A stretch of DNA of 20,417 nucleotides from a virus. Both the position numbers and the translations under genes were made by a program. Each line of letters opens with the position of its first letter. Within the stretch, counting starts at the first letter, position 1. Of this stretch, positions 13,943 through 20,417 are shown piece by piece. The notes under the pieces are model-generated. The model worked only from the letters and a program-made list of their open reading frames with translations. It searched no databases and was not told the DNA's origin. The stretch is taken from the IMG/VR virus record IMGVR_UViG_3300003478_000018, positions 1 through 20,417 of that record, one strand, 5' to 3'.

Positions 13943-14419
13943 TTAGAGCGGCCAGTTGGCTGCTGTATGTTTACGGAACCCCTGCCAGTCAGCAGAGGAC
14001 CTTTCGTCAAGCATGAAATGCTCAACTGCGTCAAGCAGGAACTCTGCTTGCTCAACGGTGTAGAGGCGACGACCCTTGGCAACAATGCCGGGTATCTGCT
14101 CTCCTTTAGGAGGGGGTGTTCGGTAGTTAGCAAAGGGTATTAGACCCTTGTCCTCCCACGAACGCAAGGTGGTAGCGGTGCGACCTACTGCCTTGGCAAT
14201 ATCACCAATGGTATAGAAGTCCAGTAGTTCTCCACCTATTCGGTACCGTTTCTTATTGGCACCAAACATACGGTCGTCCGTATCTGATCTCTTCTTCTTT
14301 GTTCCTCCGGGGCGGTTGATAGGTACCTTGGTACCGGGGAAGTCTTCTTCCTCTTCTTCTAGTACCTCACCTGTCTCTTTCTTAAGTAGGTACTTGAAGT
14401 ATGTGGCGTCCTTGCTCAT
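13943..14419 (-). CDS. MerR-type helix-turn-helix DNA-binding protein
   Basis: ATG 14419 overlaps the previous stop as ATGA; the GTG at 14434 adds only five residues. The 158-residue protein has an acidic then basic N-terminal tail (EEEEED, KKKR). A MerR-like winged helix follows at about 68-135: YTIGDIAKAVGRTATTLRSWEDKGLIP, with a later RLYTVEQAEFL forming the second half. The usual MerR coiled-coil dimer region and metal-binding Cys are missing, so it is closer to phage excisionase-like or small regulators. It lies inside the replication operon, so it may act on phage transcription or as a replication-linked DNA binder. Confidence 0.75.
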   Translation of the reverse strand: MSKDATYFKYLLKKETGEVLEEEEEDFPGTKVPINRPGGTKKKRSDTDDRMFGANKKRYRIGGELLDFYTIGDIAKAVGRTATTLRSWEDKGLIPFANYRTPPPKGEQIPGIVAKGRRLYTVEQAEFLLDAVEHFMLDERSSADWQGFRKHTAANWPL

Positions 14420-14871
14420 ACTTTGAACGCCCACACTTCCCTCTCCACGTAAAACTCTCGTACGATGGTGTTAATATCTTTGTCATCCCAAGCCATAGCG
14501 AGTACCTTATCTTCACTCAGGACTTCCACAACCTCTTTAACGGAATCCCACAGACCGGCCTCTCGTGCCCACGACTCAGCCGCCGACGTATCAAAGGACC
14601 GAGACACACGGCGCTCTCGCTTGAGTTTGTGGTCACCAAGTTCTAGCCACAGGTGACCATTGTGATCTGGTTCTCCATCAGCATCCACTAAATCAGACAA
14701 CTGTTTCTTAAACTTATCGGCACGCTTCTTAGCAGAGTCGGCCATTTCTTTAGCGGCCTTGTACTCATCTACCATGCGTGCGTTGAAGGCATACTTCTCG
14801 GATACCTCTTGTCGTCCCGCTGCGTACGCCTCCCGTACTCTCTGTGCCTCTTCTTCGCTCAATGGTTCCAC
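14416..14871 (-). CDS. Hypothetical protein with N-terminal coiled coil, 151 residues
   Basis: The gene uses GTG at 14871, with AGAGG 7 nt upstream, right after the helicase stop. Residues 5-60 are Ala/Lys/Glu-rich and likely a coiled coil (AAKEMADSAKKRADKFKKQL). The rest is a mixed domain (HNGHLWLELGDHKLKRER, then AREAGLWDSVKEVVEVL) that looks folded. It sits between the SNF2-type helicase and the MerR-type gene and could assist either. I recognise no family. Confidence 0.6.
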   Translation of the reverse strand: MEPLSEEEAQRVREAYAAGRQEVSEKYAFNARMVDEYKAAKEMADSAKKRADKFKKQLSDLVDADGEPDHNGHLWLELGDHKLKRERRVSRSFDTSAAESWAREAGLWDSVKEVVEVLSEDKVLAMAWDDKDINTIVREFYVEREVWAFKV

Positions 14872-14873
14872 TG

Positions 14874-16439
14874 TTATACCTCTGCGTTTGTTAGGAAGTC
14901 GGATAGAGACCCCATAGTGATCTCGTACTGACCTTGTTTGTTGTATCCACCGTCAATGAATGCTTTGTTTATTAATCGCTTCTCATTCAACATAGCGTAC
15001 TGTCGCTCCTCAATGCTACCTTTCATGACAAAAGATGTAATTGTTACATGAGGAAACTCGGAGGAGAGGCGAATTATGCGTGCCTCTCGCTGGTCTAGTT
15101 TTCCCGCTGACCAAGGTAGGTCATAGGAAATAAGGTGGTTAGCCATAGGCAAATCCACCCCGTACCCTCCCGCATCAGAAGAAAGGAACACCCTAGTGTT
15201 GGGGTCATTACGGAACTGCTCTTTGGCGTCGTTGCGTGATGAGGCAGTCATTCCACCCATGAACTTAACACAGGTGGTCTGGTTACTGAGGGCATCTTCT
15301 AAGAGAGATAGGTTACGACGGAAGAAGGAGAAGATAACAATCTTGTTGTTCTCATCCTCTGTCAAGATGTCTGTAACATACTCAACCACGGCATCCAGTT
15401 TGGGTGACTTGCTCGTGGCCTTTAGTACGCCCTCGTCTATAACCTTGCGAGCGTAACTACTGCCCTGATTGGTAGACTTGTCAGCGAACAAATCAGCGGA
15501 CAGGCGAACCAACTCCGGGTTGTCACAGAGCATACGAAGTACCGTTAGTCGGGACATAATCTCTCCCTGAACAGCGCTGCCCTCAGAATCGTTGTAGTGC
15601 TTCCACAGATCAAATGTACGGTTCATCTTGCCGGTAGAGACAGCATCGTGTATCTTGCGAAGTAGGTCACTGGTTATCTTTTGGTAAGCGCTAGCACCAG
15701 CAGGGTCAAACGACACGGGGATGACCTTGTTAATGACGGTAGGCAGTTGGTCTTGTATGTCTTCCCGTGTCTTGCGTATCATTACGTCAGAGAGGCTACT
15801 TTTAAGTATGTGTAGGTTTCGGTAGCGAGAAGGTTTACCCCAGTGGTCCCTCACAATAAAGGTGTCATCAAACAGATTGAACTTGCCCAAAACGGAGGGA
15901 TCCACGAACTCCATGATAGAGAACAGTTCCTCTGGTCGGTTCTCTATGGGTTGTCCTGTTAGAGCGAACCTGTACATCGCTCTCTTACCTAGTTGCTTTA
16001 GGAAGCGGGACCTCTTAGTGGTACGAGACTTGATCATGGTGGCCTCATCAATGACAATAGCCTCTACACGTACCTTGCCGAGGTAGGCCATGTCCCTCTG
16101 AAGAAGTTCAGGGTTAACAATAATGTACCGTGCGCTAACAGCGGCTCGCCAGAGGGCCTCTCTACCTTTAGGTGGGCCATCAATAACTACCGCCTTGTAC
16201 GAGGTGTTCCCATCTGAGCAGAACCTCTTGATCTCAGACAGCCACTGGTACTTGAGGGAAGCAGGAACAACGATAAGCGCACGGGAAATGTCGTCGCTGT
16301 CAAACAATGCCTCCAAAGCGCTGAGTGTGGTGGGGGTCTTGCCAGCGCCCATGACCATACACACCATCGCTGACCCACGGTCAACCATAAGGTCGTGGGC
16401 CTCTTCTTGGAAGGGGTAGAGTGTACCAACAAAGGACAT
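14874..16439 (-). CDS. SNF2-type superfamily 2 DNA helicase/translocase
   Basis: The 521-residue protein starts at ATG 16439 in a TAATG overlap; the upstream TTG at 16454 is less likely. Motif I is MGAGKT (30-35), motif II DEAT (131-134), motif III region LTGQPIENRPEEL (160-172), and the C-terminal half ends with motif VI QREARIIRL. The order and the two RecA-like lobes fit the SNF2/DEAD family common in phages. It should move on or remodel duplex DNA using ATP, in recombination or fork restart, as suggested by its place between primase and SSB genes. Confidence 0.9.
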   Translation of the reverse strand: MSFVGTLYPFQEEAHDLMVDRGSAMVCMVMGAGKTPTTLSALEALFDSDDISRALIVVPASLKYQWLSEIKRFCSDGNTSYKAVVIDGPPKGREALWRAAVSARYIIVNPELLQRDMAYLGKVRVEAIVIDEATMIKSRTTKRSRFLKQLGKRAMYRFALTGQPIENRPEELFSIMEFVDPSVLGKFNLFDDTFIVRDHWGKPSRYRNLHILKSSLSDVMIRKTREDIQDQLPTVINKVIPVSFDPAGASAYQKITSDLLRKIHDAVSTGKMNRTFDLWKHYNDSEGSAVQGEIMSRLTVLRMLCDNPELVRLSADLFADKSTNQGSSYARKVIDEGVLKATSKSPKLDAVVEYVTDILTEDENNKIVIFSFFRRNLSLLEDALSNQTTCVKFMGGMTASSRNDAKEQFRNDPNTRVFLSSDAGGYGVDLPMANHLISYDLPWSAGKLDQREARIIRLSSEFPHVTITSFVMKGSIEERQYAMLNEKRLINKAFIDGGYNKQGQYEITMGSLSDFLTNAEV

Positions 16440-17377
16440 TAGGTTAACCACCAAGGTAGGTAGGTGGCCCCACTAATAGCCTCTTCTATATCACTGTTCG
16501 TCATGTCGCCTAAGTCTTTTGCTTTCGTGTGTTCGTACTTGAGGAAATATAAACCGTGACGTGGTCTCGGACAATGTCCGAACAACCGGTTCGCTGCGTT
16601 TATACCAGCCTCATCGTTGTCTAGCGCAATAACCAGTCTATCAGAATAATGTACTGCTAGGCGCACCTGTTCATTACTGATATGCGCCCCAAAGGATGCT
16701 AACCCTAGTGTGTTCGTTCCCAAGCGCAGAGAGGCTAGTCGTACAACATCAAGGGGGGACTCTAGTAGTACTGCTGTCTTAGCCCTGAATCTGTCAAGGC
16801 CGAATAGTGTCTCTGACTTCTTAACACCTGTGGGCACGTTTCGGAAGTACCCTTTTGCTTTCTCTTGCCATCCCCATAGATCACCGGTGGGGGACATTAT
16901 AGGTATTATCCATCTACGGTTCTCTGTGTCCCAACGTATGCCGTGGTGTTTTGCTACCTCTGGGTCTATTCCTTTATGCTCTAGCAACTGTTCTGGCACC
17001 TGTGTAAAGGTACGGAAGAGGTCAACGTCTGCGTTTGGTGTGTACTTCTCTACCTCTACGTCGTCCCCTATTGACGCTTGTAGCCTTTCTAGTCCTGACT
17101 TTATTATGAACTGGTGTACCTCTTGTTCGGCGTTAGCACTACCTGTCACCTCTTCCACTAGTTGAAGGAGATTTCCTTTAGCGCCACACGAGTAACATAT
17201 CCAAAGTCCAGAGTCCTTGCTGATGGACCACGAGGGGTGTCCATCTTCTTTCCCTGTTCTCTTTAGGTGTACGGGGCACCGGGCACCAACCTCATCCCCT
17301 CCGTCCCTTATACCCTCCACTCCTAGTTTGTGTAGTATGTCTAGGAGGGCATCACCATGCTTTATTAAAGTCATCAT
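16439..17377 (-). CDS. DnaG-type DNA primase
   Basis: The 312-residue protein has a CHC2-type zinc site (Cys34, His37, Cys61, Cys64). A TOPRIM domain contains Glu206 (LLESPLD) and Asp253-x-Asp255 (ALDNDEAG). It makes RNA primers for lagging-strand synthesis. It is much shorter than bacterial DnaG (about 580) and lacks the C-terminal helicase-binding domain, so contact with the helicase must use other surfaces. Two ATG codons lie side by side (17377 and 17374); GAGGA is better spaced for the second. It overlaps the helicase gene by 26 nt. Confidence 0.92.
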   Translation of the reverse strand: MMTLIKHGDALLDILHKLGVEGIRDGGDEVGARCPVHLKRTGKEDGHPSWSISKDSGLWICYSCGAKGNLLQLVEEVTGSANAEQEVHQFIIKSGLERLQASIGDDVEVEKYTPNADVDLFRTFTQVPEQLLEHKGIDPEVAKHHGIRWDTENRRWIIPIMSPTGDLWGWQEKAKGYFRNVPTGVKKSETLFGLDRFRAKTAVLLESPLDVVRLASLRLGTNTLGLASFGAHISNEQVRLAVHYSDRLVIALDNDEAGINAANRLFGHCPRPRHGLYFLKYEHTKAKDLGDMTNSDIEEAISGATYLPWWLT

Positions 17378-18644
17378 TGTCCTCGTCGTCGTTGTTTATA
17401 TCGTCGTCTTTTGATGTGTCCACTTCAGAGAAGTTCATAGTGTCCCAATCCCATTTGATTGTGACCTCCCCTCGTGGTGATGTTCTGGATTCCACAATAC
17501 GTACAATGGAGCGCTCTTCGTGATCGGGGTCCCGCTCTACCGCCATAACCAAGTCGGAGTCCTGAACGAAGGAAGAGGAGTACCCAATAGCGTCGGCTGT
17601 TACCCGTCGTGACGTCCTGCTAGTTAACTTGGAGGACAGAACCTGCGTGGTAATAACAATAGGAACGTCTGCTCGTTGGGCGAGACGCTTGAGTGACCTT
17701 GTTATGTTGGTCAATGCCTGAGGGCTTCCGGGAGACTCACCATTCTCGTCTGTCATCATGTAGGCACCATCAACTATAACAATGCCCGGATCGTGTTGCT
17801 CTATCTTGGCAGCCAGTCCACCCACGGTCATGGCCGACGATGTGTCTTCCACGATAACAAAGGGGTTACTGTTCTTCCTCATCCGCAGGGCGATCTGTAG
17901 TCTGCTCACTTCTTCAGAGGTGGACGTTCCGTGGAGCAGCCCACCGTGGGACACCTTAGCGACGTAGGCATCATGACGAGCGGCCATCTCTTTGGCACCC
18001 ATCTCAAAGGACACCATCATGGGGGTCACACCGGTGTCATTAGCAGTGACCGCCATAACCATTGCCATCATGGACTTGCCTCGCTTGGCCTCTCCCACTA
18101 AGGTGACCAACTGTTGTGGGCGCAGACCGGAGGTGAGGGCATCTAGACCGGGGAACCCTGTGGGTATCCCTAGTAACTCGTCTTGATGCTCACGATAGTA
18201 GGCGTAATCTTCTAGACGTTCTTTCCATGTCTCTACAATGTTGATGTCACGGGTGATGGAGGCACCACCCATAATGTTCTGTACCGCAGCGTACATATAG
18301 TTGATGGCCTGCATAGGGTCATCTTGTCCCTGATCTAGCATCAGTGTGGCCTCTGCGAGGACCCCGGTGGTAGAAGAGATCAGGTGAGAGGTACGTACCT
18401 CGTCGGCCAATCCACTGAGCACCTCGGTGTCCACGATGGCCAAGGTGACAGACGGGAACGCTGACAGGAACGCCCGCTCGCTGGGCACTTCCCCGTGGTC
18501 AACGTAGTACCTGTTTATCCAGACCCACTGGTCACCGTAGTCACCAGAGAACTGTTCGGTAGTAACGCCGTAGGAGGATATGGCCTCATTAAGGCTACGG
18601 TCCTTTAGTACCTTGCTTATCAGTAGGTGTTCTGCGCTAGCCAT
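17352..18644 (-). CDS. dnaB: DnaB-like replicative helicase
   Basis: The 430-residue protein has a short N-terminal domain and a RecA-like core. Walker A is GEAKRGKS (184-191), Walker B ends in Asp292 (IVIVDG), and a later segment IVITTQVLSSK is the H4/sensor region of DnaB-type helicases. It unwinds DNA at the fork as a hexamer. The last 20 residues form an acidic tail (DDDINNDDEDNDD) that ends in Trp, recalling the acidic tail of T7 gp4 that contacts polymerase. It is one base from the preceding stop (TAAATG) and overlaps the primase gene. Confidence 0.93.
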   Translation of the reverse strand: MASAEHLLISKVLKDRSLNEAISSYGVTTEQFSGDYGDQWVWINRYYVDHGEVPSERAFLSAFPSVTLAIVDTEVLSGLADEVRTSHLISSTTGVLAEATLMLDQGQDDPMQAINYMYAAVQNIMGGASITRDINIVETWKERLEDYAYYREHQDELLGIPTGFPGLDALTSGLRPQQLVTLVGEAKRGKSMMAMVMAVTANDTGVTPMMVSFEMGAKEMAARHDAYVAKVSHGGLLHGTSTSEEVSRLQIALRMRKNSNPFVIVEDTSSAMTVGGLAAKIEQHDPGIVIVDGAYMMTDENGESPGSPQALTNITRSLKRLAQRADVPIVITTQVLSSKLTSRTSRRVTADAIGYSSSFVQDSDLVMAVERDPDHEERSIVRIVESRTSPRGEVTIKWDWDTMNFSEVDTSKDDDINNDDEDNDDFNKAW

Positions 18645-19088
18645 TTATAAAACCATCTCTCGTTCTGGTGATGCCACCCGTGCCCGGATACCAACTATAC
18701 GTGCTTGCTCCTCAGTTCCAACATGAATCACTGTAGAAGGGTTATGGTATTTAACGGAGTCAGAGAAATCTCTCATAGACGAGTACCCAAGAACGGGAAC
18801 GGACGCTGCTCTCTTGAACAGCCAACTGTCAATGGCTTCCGCTGCCTCATCCCCCATTAGTGTGACAACATCAACGCCAATGCCTCTACGTCGTACAGAG
18901 TCAATGATAGACTTCAGGGGTAACTCGTAGGGTTCCCACATACCAATGTACGCTTTCCAGTCCCCCTTTGCTTTCATCCGGGCCGCTCGTAACTTGGCGA
19001 TCTTCTTGATAGGTGGGTGCGCTAGTACACCCTCAAACATACATATCTGTTGTATAGGTACGAAGAAGGAGATGTCATTACTCTCCAT
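18645..19088 (-). CDS. Unknown protein between helicase loader and helicase, possibly HAD-fold
   Basis: The 147-residue protein has strand-helix alternation: IQQICMFEGVLAHPP at the start, IGVDVVTLMGD at 70-80, and PSTVIHVGTEEQARIVG near the end. This resembles a small HAD-like fold in which the first catalytic Asp of a D-x-D-G motif is lost (here M-F-E-G), so an enzyme role is doubtful. It overlaps the loader gene by 11 nt and abuts dnaB. It may be a helicase or loader partner. I am not certain of the fold. Confidence 0.6.
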   Translation of the reverse strand: MESNDISFFVPIQQICMFEGVLAHPPIKKIAKLRAARMKAKGDWKAYIGMWEPYELPLKSIIDSVRRRGIGVDVVTLMGDEAAEAIDSWLFKRAASVPVLGYSSMRDFSDSVKYHNPSTVIHVGTEEQARIVGIRARVASPEREMVL

Positions 19089-19719
19089 ATGTACCTGCCT
19101 GTGGGTGGTCGGACAGCGAGGCTGTCACGAAGTGGCTGTCTAACAAAGCCCCAAAGGGAGCACTCACGATGTTGCCTTTGTGGGCAGATGCCAACGTGCT
19201 CACCACAATCGTTAACAACTTGTTGTTTACTCGTGTGTCCAGAAGATCAAACAGTTCACGGGAAGCGTACTCGGTGGTGCGCGCCATGTCTGCGTCGTCT
19301 ATTACCACAACGTCGTATACCTTTCGCAGGTAAGAAAGCATGTTGCCATCAGGGTATTCATCTGATAGCACCCCACCATTATTACGGAAGTCATCCATAG
19401 CACGTAGGTACCCTGCTGCTGTTATGTAGCACCCCGATTGCTTGTACGAGGTGATAGCACCACGGAGGGCAGACACGGCTAAGTGTGTCCTTCCTGACCC
19501 TACCTCTCCACAAAGGAGCAGGCTTGTGCCGTGCTCCCTGTTGTCCTTAAAACTAGTGAGCCACTCTGTTACTGCCCCATGTGCGTTAGACGACCCCACT
19601 GATAGGTCATAATTGGATAGTCTGGACTCTTCAAACAGCGGTGGTATTTGTGCAAGGGACAACCGTTCTTCCACTGGCCTGTTCTTCCAGTAAGCCCGTC
19701 CGTGCCATTCTTCTCTCAT
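19078..19719 (-). CDS. DnaC/IstB-type AAA+ helicase loader with altered Walker A
   Basis: The 213-residue protein has the loader layout: a variable N-terminus, then LLLCGEVGSGRTHLA (67-81), Walker B VVVIDDADM with Asp141 and Asp142, and a sensor I region IVVST. The Walker A Lys is Arg77, and the codon read from the minus strand is AGG. The arginine-finger position of the family (usually S-R-L) reads S-H-F near the C-terminus. It probably places the DnaB-like helicase on DNA, and gene order agrees, but ATP use may be weak or absent. It begins in a TAATG overlap with the initiator gene. Confidence 0.85.
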   Translation of the reverse strand: MREEWHGRAYWKNRPVEERLSLAQIPPLFEESRLSNYDLSVGSSNAHGAVTEWLTSFKDNREHGTSLLLCGEVGSGRTHLAVSALRGAITSYKQSGCYITAAGYLRAMDDFRNNGGVLSDEYPDGNMLSYLRKVYDVVVIDDADMARTTEYASRELFDLLDTRVNNKLLTIVVSTLASAHKGNIVSAPFGALLDSHFVTASLSDHPQAGTYGE

Positions 19720-20360
19720 TAGTCAAGACCTCTGATGAACACCACGGACTGTCCTTCTTCTTTAACACGGCGAAGTAGTTCTGCCCGCTTACCTAAGAAG
19801 GATCGCCATGCACCAGAGTCACTGATGACCATAGTTCCTCTCTCAATATCAAGAACGAAGAGGTCAATCATTCGCTGTATTACACTCTCAGAGGCATCAT
19901 GTTTGTTGATCAGTTCCTTGAAGTGCTTGCGTAGGGCCGGTTCATTCGTGGGAGACATCACGCTATTAGGTTCCACCCGACGTAGTTCGGAGTCAAAGTG
20001 TTTGATGAGCCTAGCCATGTACCCTTTAGGTACCGGTGCTTCCTTCTTGACTTCTGAGTCCTCACCCAGTGTTTCAAACTCGTCCCAGTCCATTCCTCTT
20101 CCTTTCATATGTATAACGTACACGTTAGCCCTCTGGCTTGGCTTTTTAGAAATAACCCCTACCTCTATCAGCACGTCAATAGCCCTCGCTGCTGTGCGTT
20201 CACTACACCCCATCCGCTCTGCTAACCGCTTGTACCCAATGTGTGCTGTGTTCGTAGTGAACGACATTAGGCAAACGAGTTCCATCAGTGCGGATCGGGC
20301 GTTAGGTTTTCCTTTGAGGTATGGTAGCGCCCACGAGGGGAGTCTTCCGAACAGATCCAT
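19719..20360 (-). CDS. Winged-helix replication initiator-like protein
   Basis: The N-terminal part (20-75) is a winged helix: HIGYKRLAERMGCSERTAARAIDVLIEVGVI, with a following basic wing. This is the HTH form found in phage replisome organisers and DnaD-like starters. The C-terminal half is helical and basic, as in domains that recruit the helicase loader. It is the first gene of the operon, followed at once by the loader, which is the usual phage order. The start ATG 20360 has AAGG 8 nt upstream. An alternative is a transcription regulator. Confidence 0.75.
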   Translation of the reverse strand: MDLFGRLPSWALPYLKGKPNARSALMELVCLMSFTTNTAHIGYKRLAERMGCSERTAARAIDVLIEVGVISKKPSQRANVYVIHMKGRGMDWDEFETLGEDSEVKKEAPVPKGYMARLIKHFDSELRRVEPNSVMSPTNEPALRKHFKELINKHDASESVIQRMIDLFVLDIERGTMVISDSGAWRSFLGKRAELLRRVKEEGQSVVFIRGLD

Positions 20361-20404
20361 TCTTGCTGCCTTACTAACAGTCCACCATACTTAACAGGGT
20401 GAGT

Positions 20405-20410
20405 ATTATA
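20405..20410 (-). promoter_or_regulatory. Promoter -10 box TATAAT upstream of the replication operon
   Basis: TATAAT lies 45 nt upstream of ATG 20360, so the mRNA would have a leader of about 38-40 nt with a Shine-Dalgarno site. The -35 position would fall at or beyond the window edge and cannot be judged. The 57-nt end region holds no gene. Confidence 0.5.
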
Positions 20411-20417
20411 AGTAGTA

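Noticed and set aside
13943-14419. Excisionase paired with an integrase
   Set aside because: No integrase or attachment-site-like repeat is seen in the window, and the gene is embedded in the replication operon.
19735-20394. Plus-strand open frame of 219 codons, and other long plus-strand frames such as 3850-4329 and 16710-17165
   Set aside because: They lie antisense to well-supported genes, the products are Ser/Thr/Arg/Leu-rich without domains, and they lack ribosome sites in context.
1-20417. The window as a circular or complete element, because both ends carry GTA
   Set aside because: The shared sequence at the ends is only about 7 nt. No packaging or structural genes are present, and the left-end gene is incomplete unless joined by unknown sequence. 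A plain fragment of a larger phage is simpler.

Overview
The window looks like the replication, recombination and early/accessory arm of a double-stranded DNA phage that infects an actinomycete. Every convincing gene lies on the minus strand. Genes are packed end to end with many ATGA, TAATG or 8-26 nt overlaps, so one or a few long leftward operons are likely. The host call rests on a WhiB-type Fe-S regulator (a family confined to Actinomycetota and their phages) and on a set of -10-like boxes 5-6 nt ahead of start codons, the arrangement of leaderless transcripts that are common in actinomycetes. Base composition looks close to half G+C by eye. I see no tRNA, CRISPR array, insertion sequence, integrase, terminase, portal or capsid gene.

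Reading in the direction of transcription (right to left): a promoter-like TATAAT at 20405-20410 precedes a replication block at 20360-13275. It holds a winged-helix initiator-like protein, a DnaC/IstB-type helicase loader with altered catalytic residues, an unknown protein, a DnaB-like helicase with an acidic tail, a DnaG-type primase, an SNF2-type helicase, an unknown coiled-coil protein, a MerR-type DNA-binding protein and an SSB with a T4 gp32-like zinc signature. At 13270-10300 come a family A DNA polymerase with 3'-5' exonuclease, a very acidic protein and a zinc-ribbon protein. A recombination block at 10289-7242 holds RecA, two small PD-(D/E)XK nucleases that resemble Holliday junction resolvases, a Cas4/RecB-like nuclease and a helical unknown.

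A SpoVS homologue (7200-6898), with the strongest Shine-Dalgarno site noticed, follows. Next are nine small unrecognised genes (6894-3338), many rich in Gly, Pro, Ser or charged residues, with leaderless-type promoters inside the group. The left end (3297-1) carries a multi-cysteine protein, a possible HAD-fold protein, a 482-residue protein possibly related to the tRNA-guanine transglycosylase fold, a tiny zinc-ribbon protein, WhiB and the start of a signal-peptide-bearing, threonine-rich protein cut by the window edge. The GTA repeat at bases 1-19 is the reverse complement of that protein's Thr codons.

The replication genes form a nearly complete phage replisome and recombination set. The most unusual content is the pairing of SpoVS and WhiB, both tied to bacterial development, next to the cluster of unknown genes with its own promoters.
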